In this document: positions 35,680-45,954 of the stretch, piece after piece
Layout: each line of letters opens with the position of its first letter
Numbering within the stretch: position 1 is the first letter of the stretch
Assembly: GCF_003609645.1 (NCBI RefSeq)
Contig: NZ_MCIB01000001.1
Location: 372,001-436,000, forward strand
Length of the DNA: 64,000 nt
From: Thermohalobacter berrensis
Lineage (GTDB): Bacteria; Bacillota; Clostridia; Tissierellales; Thermohalobacteraceae
Direction of reading: 5' to 3'
Translations under genes and position numbers: made by a program
The notes under the pieces: model-generated
The model's database searches: none
Told to the model about the DNA's origin: nothing
The model's input: only the letters and a program-made list of their open reading frames with translations

Positions 35680-36936
35680 TTACTTCATCTTCAAAATATT
35701 AACTAAATCATTTATCTTAATTTCTTCTTCTTTTCCAGTCTCCATATTTCTCAAGGTGACAACTCCCTTATCTAACTCGTCATCACCTATTACTACTGTA
35801 TATTTAGCATTTATCTTATTAGAAAATTTAAATTGAGCTCTAACGCTTCTATCTAAGAAGTCCTTGTCAGCTGAAATTCCATTTTGTCTTAAATCATAAA
35901 GTAATCTAAATGCTTCCTTCTCTGCTTTTTCACCTATAGTTACAAAAAATACATCTAATCCTTTTTCTTTTGGAATTTCAATACCTTTGTTCTCTAGAGT
36001 AAGTAAAAGTCTTTCTATACCCATGCCGAATCCAACCCCTGGGGTTGACGGCCCTCCTATTTCTTCGACTAAACCGTCATATCTTCCTCCACCACATACA
36101 GTAGATTGGGCTCCAATTTCAGTCGATATAAACTCAAATGCAGTTTTAGTATAATAATCAAGTCCTCTTACTATTTTAGGATCTACAACAAAGTCAATTT
36201 TAAGTGCTTCTAAGTACTGTTTTACTTTATCAAAATGATTATTACAATCATCACATAAGTGGTCTATCATTAAAGGTACGTCTTGTAGCTGTTCTTGACA
36301 TTTTTTATTTTTACAGTCGATTATTCTCATAGGATTTTTATCAAATCTAGTCTTACATGTATCACATAAATAATCTACTTTCTTAGTTAAATATTCTTTC
36401 AAAATTTTATTATATTCTTTTCTACACTCTGGACAACCAACACTATTAATATGTAATTCAATATCTTCAACTCCAAGTCTTTTATACAAAGTTAAAACTA
36501 TACTAATTACTTCAACATCAATAGCAGGATTTTTACTACCAAAAACTTCAACACCAAATTGATGATGTTCTCTTAATCTTCCTTTTTGAGGTCTTTCATA
36601 CCTAAGTACAGGTATAATATAAAACAATTTAGTTGGTTGGGGCTGTGCATAAAGTTTATTTTCAATAAATGATCTAGCTGTAGGAGCAGTGCCTTCTGGT
36701 TTTAAAGTTATACTCCTTCCACCTCTATCTTCAAAAGTATACATTTCTTTCTGAACAACATCTGTAGTTTCGCCAACTCCTCTTTCAAATAGTTCAGTAT
36801 GTTCAAATACTGGCGTTCTAATCTCTCTATATCCGAAGTTTTTGCATACTTCTCTAAACATATTTTCCACATACTGCCATTTATATGATTCAGATGGTAA
36901 AACATCTTTCGTACCCCTTGGCACCCTAGTTAGCAT
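35680..36936 (-). CDS. hisS: Histidyl-tRNA synthetase
   Basis: Class II synthetase that charges tRNA-His. The 418-residue protein has PRGTKDVLP at the start, motif 2 KLFYIIPVLRYERPQKGR, the histidine-specific GLDYYTKTAFEF segment and GGGRYDGLVEEIGG, plus a C-terminal anticodon domain. I use the ATG at 36936 because it lies 6 bases after GGAGG; a slightly earlier ATG abuts the ribosome site. A cysteine-rich stretch between motifs 2 and 3 (CPECRK, CDTCKTRF, CDDCNNHF) suggests an inserted zinc-binding region. aspS follows by 14 bases. Confidence 0.97.
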   Translation of the reverse strand: MLTRVPRGTKDVLPSESYKWQYVENMFREVCKNFGYREIRTPVFEHTELFERGVGETTDVVQKEMYTFEDRGGRSITLKPEGTAPTARSFIENKLYAQPQPTKLFYIIPVLRYERPQKGRLREHHQFGVEVFGSKNPAIDVEVISIVLTLYKRLGVEDIELHINSVGCPECRKEYNKILKEYLTKKVDYLCDTCKTRFDKNPMRIIDCKNKKCQEQLQDVPLMIDHLCDDCNNHFDKVKQYLEALKIDFVVDPKIVRGLDYYTKTAFEFISTEIGAQSTVCGGGRYDGLVEEIGGPSTPGVGFGMGIERLLLTLENKGIEIPKEKGLDVFFVTIGEKAEKEAFRLLYDLRQNGISADKDFLDRSVRAQFKFSNKINAKYTVVIGDDELDKGVVTLRNMETGKEEEIKINDLVNILKMK

Positions 36937-36995
36937 ATTCATCCTCCTTTTCACATTTATACGGATTATAACCACAAAAACTATACTTTAAAATA

Positions 36996-37030
36996 AAAGC
37001 CCATAATATTATTTTAATAAAAGGGGCTTT
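36996..37030 (-). terminator. Terminator of hemZ
   Basis: AAAGCCCC and GGGCTTTT pair across a 20-base AT-rich loop, with a T-rich tail on the minus strand, about 50 bases downstream of the hemZ stop. A moderate terminator. Confidence 0.65.
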
Positions 37031-37082
37031 CCCTCTACTTATATTGTCTATATATTATAATTGAAATGGTTAAGGGTGTCAA

Positions 37083-38558
37083 TTATCTTAAATATTTCCT
37101 CTTTCTTTCTATCATCTCTTCAACTCTATTAATATATTCATTAGGATCTTTTACATTAGGTACTCTTTCAATTCTATTTTCTGCTGGATATACCATTTTT
37201 GTAACTCCACCTGCTCCTAATGCTATTATTGTTTGTTTTTCCTCCATTATTAACATGTTATATATGCATTCTTTATCTTTTTTTGTGTAACCGATATTTT
37301 CAAAATTACCTAAAATTTGCTTTTGTCTATACATATAATAAGGATACATGTCCATTTCCTTGGCATAATCCATTGTAATGTTTAGCATGTTTCTAATGGT
37401 TTTAGCATCTTGTAAAGTAAAATTATTTCTTTCATTCCTCAATTTCGAAGCCTTTTTTAATGCTAAAGTATGAACTGTTAAATTATCAGGACTCAGTTGT
37501 AATATTTGATTCATTGTTTTATTAATCTCTTTCTCGCCTTCCTCAGGTAGTCCTATAATTATATCCATATTTATTTTTTTAAATCCAATTTTTCTAGCCA
37601 ATTCATAGGTTTGTCTAATATCTTCAGTTGTGTGTCTTCTTCCTATACCCTTTAAAGTCGTATCATTCATTGTTTGGGGATTTATACTTATTCTATCAAT
37701 TCCGTTTTCTTTTAACATTAATAGCATTTCCTTGTTTATAGTATCAGGTCTTCCTGCTTCAACTGTAAACTCCTTTATTTTTTTTTGATCATATATATTA
37801 TTTACCTTTTCTATAATTCTCTGTAAATCTCTACTAGGAATTGAAGTCGGAGTGCCTCCACCGATATAAACTGTTTGTAATTTCATGTCTTTAGTAAACT
37901 CAGCTACTTTTTCAAGCTCAAACAACAACTTCTCAATATATTTATTAACTAAATCACTTTTTTTCCTTAATGAATAAGCAGGAAAAGAACAATAAATACA
38001 TCTTGAAGGACAAAATGGGATACTAATATATAGACTAAAATTTTTCTCATCAATTGGATAAATAAATTGTCTTTGATTATTAGCTATATTTATAATTAAG
38101 TTAGCCTTATCCCTAGATATTTTATATTGTTTCATTAGGACCTCTAAAATAGTCTCTTCAACAATACCTTTATCCATTAATTCATGGACAATTTTTGTAG
38201 GTCTTACACCAGTTAGAATTCCCCATGGAACGTCTTTTTTACATATTTTCGATATAGCATCAAAAATACTTTTTTTAATAGCTATCTTTTTCTTTTTTTT
38301 CAGATTATCTTCCTTTATATCGATTTTATTAATATTATCTATATTAGAAGAACTTATATATATACCATTTATATATATATTAGTATTAACAATATAGTTA
38401 TCATTTTCGTTTTTTAAATAACTCTCAATTAAAAGGCCTTGGTTATTATCCAAAGCCTTTTCTTTAATAAAAAGAATTTCTTCATCAAAATAAAATAATT
38501 TTAGGAGCTGATACACATCATACCTGTACTCATGACCTTCTAGATATACTTTTATCAT
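37083..38558 (-). CDS. hemZ: Coproporphyrinogen dehydrogenase-like radical SAM protein HemZ
   Basis: Radical SAM protein of the HemN/HemZ type. The iron-sulfur cysteines are Cys183, Cys187 and Cys190 (PFCPSRCIYC), followed by YIGGGTPT and HemN-like segments (EFTVEAGRPDTI, RISINPQTMN, MDIIIGLPEE). The long N-terminal extension of about 170 residues and 491-residue length match the HemZ branch of Firmicutes. Many members are annotated as coproporphyrinogen dehydrogenase, but HemN-like enzymes also include heme chaperones, and no other heme genes are here. It lies 12 bases after the small HTH gene. Confidence 0.87.
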   Translation of the reverse strand: MIKVYLEGHEYRYDVYQLLKLFYFDEEILFIKEKALDNNQGLLIESYLKNENDNYIVNTNIYINGIYISSSNIDNINKIDIKEDNLKKKKKIAIKKSIFDAISKICKKDVPWGILTGVRPTKIVHELMDKGIVEETILEVLMKQYKISRDKANLIINIANNQRQFIYPIDEKNFSLYISIPFCPSRCIYCSFPAYSLRKKSDLVNKYIEKLLFELEKVAEFTKDMKLQTVYIGGGTPTSIPSRDLQRIIEKVNNIYDQKKIKEFTVEAGRPDTINKEMLLMLKENGIDRISINPQTMNDTTLKGIGRRHTTEDIRQTYELARKIGFKKINMDIIIGLPEEGEKEINKTMNQILQLSPDNLTVHTLALKKASKLRNERNNFTLQDAKTIRNMLNITMDYAKEMDMYPYYMYRQKQILGNFENIGYTKKDKECIYNMLIMEEKQTIIALGAGGVTKMVYPAENRIERVPNVKDPNEYINRVEEMIERKRKYLR

Positions 38559-38569
38559 AAATCCTCTCC

Positions 38570-38752
38570 CTACTTTCCTTTCCCTATATCATCTAATACT
38601 TTATTAATATAAGTTTTTGGAATTCCTAATTCTCTTGCAAGTTCATCATTACTTAATCCTTTATTTGAAAGCTCAATAAAGTCGTGTAAATCTATATCCC
38701 TTAGCATATTTTGATTTCTTTCATAAATATATTCATAAATACTTTTTCTCAT
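38570..38752 (-). CDS. Small helix-turn-helix-type protein (60 aa)
   Basis: The 60-residue protein has a basic, aromatic start (RKSIYEYIYERNQNM) then a C-terminal segment LSNDELARELGIPKTYINKVLDD that reads as a helix-turn-helix. The start ATG at 38752 follows GAGGGG by about 7 bases. It sits between the MBL hydrolase and hemZ, as similar short proteins do in related genomes. Function is unknown; DNA binding is inferred from the motif only. Confidence 0.72.
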   Translation of the reverse strand: MRKSIYEYIYERNQNMLRDIDLHDFIELSNKGLSNDELARELGIPKTYINKVLDDIGKGK

Positions 38753-38817
38753 AATAACACCCCTCAAAGTTTTTATATAATATTATTTTGCCTCCTACCT
38801 TTGAGAGGTATTCTATT

Positions 38818-39438
38818 TTATTGTATAAAAGTATTTGTGTTTTTTTCTATCCCAATTGTTGTCACTGGTCCATGGCCTGGAAATAATTTAACGTCATCAT
38901 CATATATTAATATTTTTTCTTTTATCGATTTTATAATTTTATCAAAGGAACCACCATACAGATCAGTTCTACCGATAGAACCTGCAAATAATGTATCACC
39001 TGTTAATATATTATTATCCACTTTTATACAGATACTTCCCTTTGTGTGTCCAGGTGTATGTATGATAATAGCTTCATATTTTCCAAATTTTAATTTATCC
39101 CCTTCTTTTAAAACTTTATCAGGTTTAATTTCAATATTATCCATACTCATATGAGAGGATAGATTTTTTTCTGCATCTATTAGCAGTTCTTCATCATTCT
39201 CATGAATCAATATTGTAGCATCCATCTTATCTTTTAATTCAATTAAACCTCCTATATGATCTCCATGTCCATGGGTTAAAACTATATATTTTACATTTAA
39301 GTCTAATTCTTTTATTTTTAAGATTATATCATCTACATCTCCACCTGGATCAACAATAATAGCTTCTTTTGTTACTTCATCACCAAGAATATAGCAATTA
39401 GCACCATAAATTCCGGCAGGTACCCTTTGAAGAATCAT
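38818..39438 (-). CDS. MBL-fold metallohydrolase (glyoxalase II-like)
   Basis: The 206-residue protein belongs to the metallo-beta-lactamase fold. The zinc motif is THGHGDHIGG, with His56, His58, Asp60 and His61; further ligands are likely in HTPGHTKGS and TGDTLFAGSIGR, and the C-terminal LFPGHGP. This type is often called hydroxyacylglutathione hydrolase-like but has many possible thioester substrates. I use the ATG at 39438 since AGGAGGG overlaps the dtd stop 6 bases upstream; the longer reading inside dtd is a shadow. Its function is not determined by context. Confidence 0.9.
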   Translation of the reverse strand: MILQRVPAGIYGANCYILGDEVTKEAIIVDPGGDVDDIILKIKELDLNVKYIVLTHGHGDHIGGLIELKDKMDATILIHENDEELLIDAEKNLSSHMSMDNIEIKPDKVLKEGDKLKFGKYEAIIIHTPGHTKGSICIKVDNNILTGDTLFAGSIGRTDLYGGSFDKIIKSIKEKILIYDDDVKLFPGHGPVTTIGIEKNTNTFIQ

Positions 39439-39448
39439 TTTATCCCTC

Positions 39449-39898
39449 CTAAAAAACTTTTTTACTATCAAGTAATATAGTAACAGGTCCATCATTATTT
39501 AATTCAACATTCATATATTCTCCAAATTCACCTGTTTCCACTTTTATACCATAACTTTTACATTTATCTACAAAGTCTTTATATAGCTCTACAGCTTTTT
39601 TAGGAGGTGCAGCATCTGTAAAATTGGGTCTTCTACCTTTTCTTACGTCACCATATAATGTAAATTGAGAAACAACTAATAATTCCCCTTTAATATCTAG
39701 AAGAGATAGGTTTAATTTTTCATTTTCATCTTCAAATATTCTTAATTTAACAATTTTTTCTGTTAAATATTTAATATCTTCTTCACTATCATTTTTTCCT
39801 ATACCTAATAAAACTAGTAATCCCTTTCCTATCTCTCCTGTAGTTTTGTCTTTCACAGCAACTTTTGCATTTTTTACTCTTTGTACCACAGCCCTCAT
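39449..39898 (-). CDS. dtd: D-aminoacyl-tRNA deacylase
   Basis: The enzyme frees D-amino acids (and glycine) mischarged on tRNA. The 149-residue protein has the Dtd landmarks: [13 protein letters not shown] at the start, [11 protein letters not shown] (SQFTL catalytic motif, about residues 77-81), [12 protein letters not shown], and the [11 protein letters not shown] cross-subunit motif (about 133-143). It lies 15 bases after the RSH gene, an association seen across Firmicutes (relA-dtd). A strong call. Confidence 0.97.
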   Translation of the reverse strand: MRAVVQRVKNAKVAVKDKTTGEIGKGLLVLLGIGKNDSEEDIKYLTEKIVKLRIFEDENEKLNLSLLDIKGELLVVSQFTLYGDVRKGRRPNFTDAAPPKKAVELYKDFVDKCKSYGIKVETGEFGEYMNVELNNDGPVTILLDSKKVF

Positions 39899-39913
39899 TA
39901 ATCTACCACTCCT

Positions 39914-42070
39914 TTAAGTTAATACTCTATAAACATCTATTACATCTTTATGTTTTTTAACCTTTTTCATAAATTTATTTAGCTGTTCAACCCCTTTAAT
40001 TTCAAGAGTAATATTAATTAAGGCAAGTTTCTCCTTATTTGTCCTTGCATGAAGTGAAGTAACAGTTAGATTTCCCTCCGATAAAAGCTGTGTTATTTCA
40101 CTTAATAAACCTGGTTTATCACTAGCTTTAATTTGAATTTCAGCTGAATAGGAAACTTTTTTAGCCTCATCCCACTCTACTTCAACAAATCTCTCCTGAT
40201 TTTCTAAGTTATTAATGTTAGGGCAATCCTTGCGATGAATTGATACTCCTCTACCTCTTGTAATATAACCAATTATTTCATCCCCAGGTACAGGATTGCA
40301 ACACTTTGAAAATCTTACTTTAACATTATCTATCCCTTTTATTTTTACTCCTTGTTTCGGCCTATAAGTTTTTTTATTTTTTACTTGTTTTAATAATTCC
40401 TCTTTTTTATCTTCCTTTTTACTGTAGTAATCATTATATAATTCTACTAATTTATGAGTAATTTGTGCTAATGTAATACTTCCATACCCAAGAGCTGCAT
40501 ACAAATCATCTACACTGTTTAGACTTAGTTTTTGGGCCACTTTCTTTAGCCAATCATCTTTTAAAATTTCAGTTAGCTTATATCCTTGTCTTTTAACCTC
40601 TTTTTCAAGCATGTCTTTTCCTTTATTTATATTTTGTGCTTTTTCTTCCCTCTTAAACCATTGTTTTATCTTGCTTTTTGCTTGGCTACTTTTTACAATT
40701 TTAAGCCAATCTCTGCTAGGACCATTACTATTTGCCGAAGTAATAATCTCAACAATATTACCATTTTTAAGTTTGTAATCTAAAGGAACTATTCTGCCAT
40801 CTACCTTAGCACCTACACAATTATTTCCAACCGCTGTGTGAACCCTATAGGCAAAATCAATAGGAGTTGAACCAGCTGGTAAATTAATCACATCTCCTTT
40901 AGGGGTAAAAACAAAAACTTCATTTGTAAACAAATCAATCTTAAGTGATTCCATAAATTCTTTAGGATCCTTCATCTCTTTTTGCCACTCTAAAACTTGT
41001 CTTAACCAGGAAAGCTTTTTGTCTAATTCATCAGTTTTATTATTTCCCTCTTTATATTTCCAGTGAGCAGCGATACCATATTCAGCAGTCCTATGCATTT
41101 CCCAAGTTCTTATTTGGATTTCTAAAGGCTCCCCTTGCGGTCCGATAACTGTAGTATGAAGAGATTGATACATGTTAGGTTTAGGCATAGCAATATAGTC
41201 TTTAAATCGACCTGGAATAGGCTTCCATATAGTGTGGACAATCCCTAAAACTGCATAACAGTCTTTTACAGTTTCAACTATAATTCTAATAGCAGTTAAA
41301 TCATAAATTTGATTAAAGGTCTTATTTTGGTAATGCATTTTTCTATAAATACTGTAAAAATGTTTAGGTCTCCCGTTTATTTCACAGTCTATTTTTGTTT
41401 CTTTTAACTTCTCTTTTAATATTTTTATAACATTATTTATATATGCTTCTCTCTCTCTTCTCTTTTTAGAAACTTTTTCAACTAAGTCATAATACCCTTC
41501 AGGATCTATATATCTTAGAGATAAGTCTTCTAATTCCCACTTAATTTTAGAAATACCTAATCTATGGGCTATTGGAGCATAAATTTCTAAAGTTTCTAAA
41601 GCTTTTTCCTTCTTTTTAGCCTCTGTCATATAATTTAAAGTCCTCATATTGTGAAGTCTGTCGGCTAATTTTATAATAATCACCCTTATATCTTTAGACA
41701 TTGCAATGACCATTTTTCTTAAATTTTCAGCCTGTCTTTCTTGTTTTGTTCTATATTTTAATTTTTTTAATTTAGTAACACCCTCAACCAAGTTGGCAAT
41801 TTCTTCATTAAAATTCTCTCTTAATTTTTCATATGTTGCATCTGTATCTTCAATAACATCATGTAATAAGCCGGCCGCAATAGTAGCAACATCCATGTTT
41901 AAGTCAGCTAAAATCATTGCTACATTAAATGGATGTACGAAAAATCTTTCACCGGAATTACGAACCTGACCAGCATGTGCAGATTCTGCAAAATTATATG
42001 CCCTAATAACCAGATCTAGATCTCCAAGGGGGTTATATTGTTCTATTTTAGAAATTAAATTAGATAACAA
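39914..42070 (-). CDS. relA: Bifunctional (p)ppGpp synthetase/hydrolase, RelA/SpoT family
   Basis: This is the long RSH enzyme of the stringent response. The 718-residue protein has an N-terminal HD hydrolase domain (SAHAGQVRNSGE, LLHDVIEDTDA, LADRLHNMRTL), a synthetase domain (PKHFYSIYRKM, YDLTAIRII), a TGS domain starting near 385 (VFVFTPKGDVINLP), and a C-terminal ACT domain. The intact HD motifs suggest that it can also hydrolyse (p)ppGpp. The start is TTG with GAGGGTGG upstream. A cluster of hairpins separates it from apt, and dtd follows. Confidence 0.97.
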   Translation of the reverse strand: MLSNLISKIEQYNPLGDLDLVIRAYNFAESAHAGQVRNSGERFFVHPFNVAMILADLNMDVATIAAGLLHDVIEDTDATYEKLRENFNEEIANLVEGVTKLKKLKYRTKQERQAENLRKMVIAMSKDIRVIIIKLADRLHNMRTLNYMTEAKKKEKALETLEIYAPIAHRLGISKIKWELEDLSLRYIDPEGYYDLVEKVSKKRREREAYINNVIKILKEKLKETKIDCEINGRPKHFYSIYRKMHYQNKTFNQIYDLTAIRIIVETVKDCYAVLGIVHTIWKPIPGRFKDYIAMPKPNMYQSLHTTVIGPQGEPLEIQIRTWEMHRTAEYGIAAHWKYKEGNNKTDELDKKLSWLRQVLEWQKEMKDPKEFMESLKIDLFTNEVFVFTPKGDVINLPAGSTPIDFAYRVHTAVGNNCVGAKVDGRIVPLDYKLKNGNIVEIITSANSNGPSRDWLKIVKSSQAKSKIKQWFKREEKAQNINKGKDMLEKEVKRQGYKLTEILKDDWLKKVAQKLSLNSVDDLYAALGYGSITLAQITHKLVELYNDYYSKKEDKKEELLKQVKNKKTYRPKQGVKIKGIDNVKVRFSKCCNPVPGDEIIGYITRGRGVSIHRKDCPNINNLENQERFVEVEWDEAKKVSYSAEIQIKASDKPGLLSEITQLLSEGNLTVTSLHARTNKEKLALINITLEIKGVEQLNKFMKKVKKHKDVIDVYRVLT

Positions 42071-42275
42071 ATTGCCCACCCTCTTATATATAAAAGTATT
42101 TTATAGCAAAATATATAGGTATAGTATATCACAATAGCTTTATTATAAAAACATTAATATAAAAAAGTCTTCTATTAAAAATAAAGGATTCTCAAGGTTG
42201 ACTTTTTTGAAACACATGCCGAAAATTATATTTTTTCCACAGTTTTTATTTGTTTATAATTTCCTATGTGTTATT

Positions 42276-42299
42276 AAAAAAAGCGAACAAAGTTCGCTT
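42276..42299 (-). terminator. Terminator between apt and relA
   Basis: AAGCGAAC-TTT-GTTCGCTT with seven Ts on the minus strand is a canonical intrinsic terminator, about 200 bases before relA. Transcripts from upstream should end here. Confidence 0.9.
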
Positions 42300-42355
42300 C
42301 CGCTATGAGAACCTAATCCCCTTTGGCTATTACTTAAAAATCTTAAGCACCCTCT
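42283..42355 (-). ncRNA. Candidate structured RNA between apt and relA
   Basis: A stretch of about 70 bases lies between two terminator-like hairpins and ends in a third. It contains an AGAGGGTGC segment, a CTTAA/TTAAG stem, and a GCCAAAGGGGATTAGG segment. Parts look like the start of a lysine riboswitch (GAGGTGC, AGTA, CCAAAGGGGA), but the stretch is too short for a full one. It may be a remnant, a leader or a small RNA. I do not assign a class. Confidence 0.35.
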
Positions 42356-42380
42356 AATAAAAACTCCCACATTAGTGGGC
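42356..42380 (-). terminator. Second hairpin downstream of apt
   Basis: CCCAC-TAAT-GTGGG followed by AGTTTTTATT on the minus strand. This looks like the real end of the recJ-apt transcript. Confidence 0.7.
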
Positions 42381-42392
42381 TTAATGTTAATT

Positions 42393-42418
42393 ATAGAGGG
42401 ACTAATTAGTCCCTCTAT
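42393..42418 (-). terminator. First hairpin downstream of apt
   Basis: TAGAGGGACTAATTAGTCCCTCTA is a perfect palindrome starting 15 bases after the apt stop codon. Its tail is poor in T, so it may stabilise the mRNA end rather than terminate. Confidence 0.55.
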
Positions 42419-42431
42419 TTCCTTGGTCTAA

Positions 42432-42944
42432 TTAAAATTTTACTATTGAATTAACTTCATAACCTTCTAAAGCTTCCCTACCCTTTAAAAATTCTAGTTC
42501 AATAAAGAAACTAATTGCTACAACCTCTCCTCCTAACTCTTCAATTAAACTAACCGTTGACTTTACTGTACCTCCAGTTGCTAATAAATCATCTACAACT
42601 ACGACTTTCTGTCCAGGCTTAATGGCATCTTTATGTATTTCTAATTTATCTGTTCCATATTCTAATTCATATTCAGCACTTATAGTTTCAGCTGGTAATT
42701 TTCCAGGTTTTCTAACAGGTACAAAACCAGCACCTAATTTATATGCTAGTGGAGCCCCTATCAAAAATCCTCTAGCCTCTGGGCCTACTATAATGTCAAT
42801 TTCTTTATCCTTAAGCTGATCTGCTATTTGGTCAATACATTCCTTAAAAGCATCTTTATCCTTAAGCACAGTAGTTATGTCCTTGAAATTAATTCCTTCT
42901 TTTGGAAAATCTTTAATATTTCTTATTTTAGTTCTTAGATCCAT
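42432..42944 (-). CDS. apt: Adenine phosphoribosyltransferase
   Basis: The purine-salvage enzyme that joins adenine to PRPP to give AMP. The 170-residue protein matches the family throughout: [17 protein letters not shown] near the start, [18 protein letters not shown] near residue 54, and the PRPP-binding [13 protein letters not shown] near residue 115. It lies 13 bases after recJ and near relA, the usual recJ-apt-relA order of Firmicutes. High confidence. Confidence 0.97.
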   Translation of the reverse strand: MDLRTKIRNIKDFPKEGINFKDITTVLKDKDAFKECIDQIADQLKDKEIDIIVGPEARGFLIGAPLAYKLGAGFVPVRKPGKLPAETISAEYELEYGTDKLEIHKDAIKPGQKVVVVDDLLATGGTVKSTVSLIEELGGEVVAISFFIELEFLKGREALEGYEVNSIVKF

Positions 42945-42957
42945 TTTATTTCCTCCC

Positions 42958-45471
42958 TTAGCAATATAAATTATTATTAAGGATTTGTGACATAATTTGT
43001 GTATTTTCTTTTAGTTTATATAAATGTTTAAATTTTTTAGTGTCCATAATATTAAATTTTTCTTTCGGTTTTTTATGGATTTTAATATAACATACATTAT
43101 CTATAATCTTGTAATTTATTAAATTGCAATCTCTAAGCACTTCAAGACATAGTTCTAATTTAGTCTTATTTATTGAAATTTTTGGAATGTTTTGTAAATA
43201 ATCTAGATAACTATCTAAATCAATCTTTAGTACTTTATTTTTTTTAGATAGAAAAGACTTGTATATAATTCGTAATTCAGTAACTGAAGGTAAAATTCCT
43301 TCTAATACTTTTCGATTTAAATCAATATCCTTTCTACTAGCCAATATTAAAATATTTTTATCTCGGAACTTCTCTATTATATCAAAAAATACCTTATTAT
43401 GAAAAGAAAAATCAAAAAATACTATTTTTTTATACCTCTTAATATTTATATCATTAATAATTGGATTTATAACTATACTATTAGCCTTAAGTTCTTTATC
43501 ACTATTGTAAGATATAGAGACTCTTTTTAACAAATCCCTTCCTTGCAATCTTAATTCATTTAAAAAGATTTTTAAATTTAAATAATTGTTTATGAAAATT
43601 AAGTTATCATTTTCATTTTTTAATAAATTAAATAAGTAACATAATCTATCTTCTTTATTTAGAAAATAAATATCACTTAAGTTAAATTTATTAATAATCT
43701 CAATATCATTATTAAATAAGGTCTTTTTAAGTGAATCATAATAACTTTGCTTAGTTATAGTATTATTTTTCTCTATAATTTCCTTGATATTGAACTGTAT
43801 TTTTTCAACACCAGAAAAGTCATTAATTTCTATAGCAGTTATAACATCAATTTTGTCTTTTACTTTTATCTTTTTGATATAGTGTCCCATATTAAATCCA
43901 ATACAATCTATACTTTTGCCATCCCTTTCTACAACCATTTTCAAATGTTTATTCTGTGACCCTACTTGTTTAATACTTTTTACTATTAAATCTTTACACA
44001 AAAATTGTGGGCTTGGATTATCAATACCAAAAGGTTCTAGCTTTTCTAAATCTTTAATTATTTTTATTGTTATATTATCTAAAGAAACCTCACAGTCAAC
44101 TTCAATTTCTGGAATTAAATCCTCTTCAGTCATTAAATTTTCAGCAATCTCATTAATTTTATTTCTAAAAATATTGATTTTATCTTTACTTATAGATAAT
44201 CCTGCCGCTTGTTTATGACCTCCAAAAGTATTAAATAATTCTTTACATCTACTTAATGCATCATATATATTAAAACTAGATATACTCCTTGCAGATCCTT
44301 TACCTTCTCCATCTTCAATTGAAATTAGTATTGATGGTTTGTAATATTTTTCTGTTATTCTAGAACTAACAATTCCAATAACACCAGAATGCCAGTTTTC
44401 AGATGCAATAACTAAAACCTTCTCTTTATGATAGTTTTTATCACTTTTAATAATCTCCTCTGCTTCATCAAGAATTTTAGCTTCAATTTGTTGTCTTTTA
44501 TTATTTTCATCGTTAAGTTTTTTGGCAAGTTCCTTTGCTTTATATTCATCATCTGTAGTAAGTAGTTCAACTCCACTACTAGCAAAACCAACCCTTCCCG
44601 CTGCATTTATTCTAGGGCCTAAAACAAAGCCAATATGACCACTACTTATTTTTTTGTTAGCTAATCCTGTAACATCTATTAAAGCCTTAATTCCTTTGTT
44701 AGTAGTTTTTTGCATAAGTTTTAAACCATTTTTTACAATAATCCTGTTTTCCCCTAGTAGTGAAACCACATCTGCAACAGTACCTGTTGCTACAATAGGC
44801 AAAATTTCATTATAATCAAGTTCTATATTTAATTCTTTAGATAGTGCCTGTATAAGTTTAAAGGCTACTCCAACTCCAGCAAGCTTCTTAAAGGGATACA
44901 TACAATCTTCTCTATTTGGATTAATCACTGCTAAAGCTTTTGGGATGTCTTTAGGGCATTGATGATGGTCAGTTACTATTATATCAACTCCTATTTCTTT
45001 ACAGTAATTTATCTCTTTAATAGAACTAATTCCACAATCTACAGTTATGATTAATTGGCCTTTATTCAATGCAATGTAATCTATTGCATCTTTATTTAAA
45101 CCGTATCCTTCTTTTAATCTATCTGGTATATAATAGTTAACTTCGATACCAAGCTTTTTAAAAAATAACTTTAATATTGAAGTACTTGTAATGCCATCTA
45201 CATCATAGTCACCATAAATCCAAATATTTTCTCTATTATCAATCGCCTTCTTTATCCTATTAACTGCCTTGTCCATATCCTTAAGTAGAAAAGGATCATT
45301 TAATCTATCTATATCTGCTTCCAAAAACATTTGGCATTCTTCTGAACTTTCTAGTCCTCTATTTAATAATATCTTTGCTATTAATTCTGAAATATTTAAC
45401 TTTTGACTAATCTCTTTAGCTTTTTTATATTCTGTGTCAACTATCTTTACTACTTTATCGAATCGTATCAT
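42958..45471 (-). CDS. recJ: Single-stranded-DNA-specific exonuclease RecJ
   Basis: The 5'-to-3' single-strand exonuclease used in repair and recombination. The DHH motifs are present: DYDVDG at 88-93, DHHQ near 155, followed by GLG-type inter-motif linkers, DHHA1 with the [10 protein letters not shown] segment near 415 and an OB-like domain. At 837 residues it is larger than E. coli RecJ, with a C-terminal extension of about 270 residues as in Bacillus YrvE-type proteins. It lies upstream of apt and 73 bases after the LapA-like gene. Confidence 0.96.
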   Translation of the reverse strand: MIRFDKVVKIVDTEYKKAKEISQKLNISELIAKILLNRGLESSEECQMFLEADIDRLNDPFLLKDMDKAVNRIKKAIDNRENIWIYGDYDVDGITSTSILKLFFKKLGIEVNYYIPDRLKEGYGLNKDAIDYIALNKGQLIITVDCGISSIKEINYCKEIGVDIIVTDHHQCPKDIPKALAVINPNREDCMYPFKKLAGVGVAFKLIQALSKELNIELDYNEILPIVATGTVADVVSLLGENRIIVKNGLKLMQKTTNKGIKALIDVTGLANKKISSGHIGFVLGPRINAAGRVGFASSGVELLTTDDEYKAKELAKKLNDENNKRQQIEAKILDEAEEIIKSDKNYHKEKVLVIASENWHSGVIGIVSSRITEKYYKPSILISIEDGEGKGSARSISSFNIYDALSRCKELFNTFGGHKQAAGLSISKDKINIFRNKINEIAENLMTEEDLIPEIEVDCEVSLDNITIKIIKDLEKLEPFGIDNPSPQFLCKDLIVKSIKQVGSQNKHLKMVVERDGKSIDCIGFNMGHYIKKIKVKDKIDVITAIEINDFSGVEKIQFNIKEIIEKNNTITKQSYYDSLKKTLFNNDIEIINKFNLSDIYFLNKEDRLCYLFNLLKNENDNLIFINNYLNLKIFLNELRLQGRDLLKRVSISYNSDKELKANSIVINPIINDINIKRYKKIVFFDFSFHNKVFFDIIEKFRDKNILILASRKDIDLNRKVLEGILPSVTELRIIYKSFLSKKNKVLKIDLDSYLDYLQNIPKISINKTKLELCLEVLRDCNLINYKIIDNVCYIKIHKKPKEKFNIMDTKKFKHLYKLKENTQIMSQILNNNLYC

Positions 45472-45543
45472 AACTGTACTCCTTTAGTATTAAAATTACA
45501 TAATTCATTATAGCTAAATAGACTTAAATCTTCAATAATATGC

Positions 45544-45939
45544 TTAATTACTATGGATATTTGGTGATTTTACTTTTTTGTTTTCATCTCTTGTGTCATC
45601 ATTTTTTCCACTGTTGTTAGCCATGTTATCTCCATTTGTTAATTCCTCTTGTTGTTCTAAGTATTTAGTTAGCTTTTTTTCTATTTTTGTTTTTGCTTCC
45701 TCTAAACTAGTTATTTTTCTTTTTAAATCCTTAATTTTAAGATTTAACTTAAATTGTCGTACTAAATTTAAAGCGGTAGCTATTACAGCTCCTAATGATG
45801 CAGAAACAAGTATAACGATAGCTTGAGAAATTTGTATTTTTTTAAATATAAAATCAATCATAACTTGACTAGAATTTTGTAATGCAAAAATTGCTATTAA
45901 AATAGCAAAAACTAAAGACAGAATAAATCCAACTTGCAT
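45544..45939 (-). CDS. LapA-like (DUF1049) membrane protein
   Basis: The 131-residue protein has two membrane helices (about 5-22 and 40-60), the second with the typical LVSASLGAVIATALN of LapA-domain proteins, then a charged coiled-coil tail (about 65-95) and a polar C-terminus. The family (lipopolysaccharide assembly protein A in proteobacteria) is of unknown function in Firmicutes. I use the ATG at 45939, with AAGGGG about 8 bases upstream. It lies between the UbiB-type kinase and recJ. Confidence 0.85.
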   Translation of the reverse strand: MQVGFILSLVFAILIAIFALQNSSQVMIDFIFKKIQISQAIVILVSASLGAVIATALNLVRQFKLNLKIKDLKRKITSLEEAKTKIEKKLTKYLEQQEELTNGDNMANNSGKNDDTRDENKKVKSPNIHSN

Positions 45940-45954
45940 ATTTAACACCCCTTA

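Noticed and set aside
36708-36905. Minus-strand ORF inside hisS
   Set aside because: Alternative frame fully inside hisS; the hisS frame has clear synthetase motifs.
38761-38817. Terminator upstream of the small HTH gene
   Set aside because: Short CCTC/GAGG pairings exist but there is no stable stem with a U-run in the right place.
42276-42380. A complete lysine riboswitch
   Set aside because: A few short motifs are similar, but the length (about 80 bases) and missing later helices make a functional L-box unlikely, and the flanking genes are not lysine genes.
44412-44606. Minus-strand ORF inside recJ
   Set aside because: It is a shifted frame of recJ, with no ribosome site and a low-complexity Lys/Leu translation.
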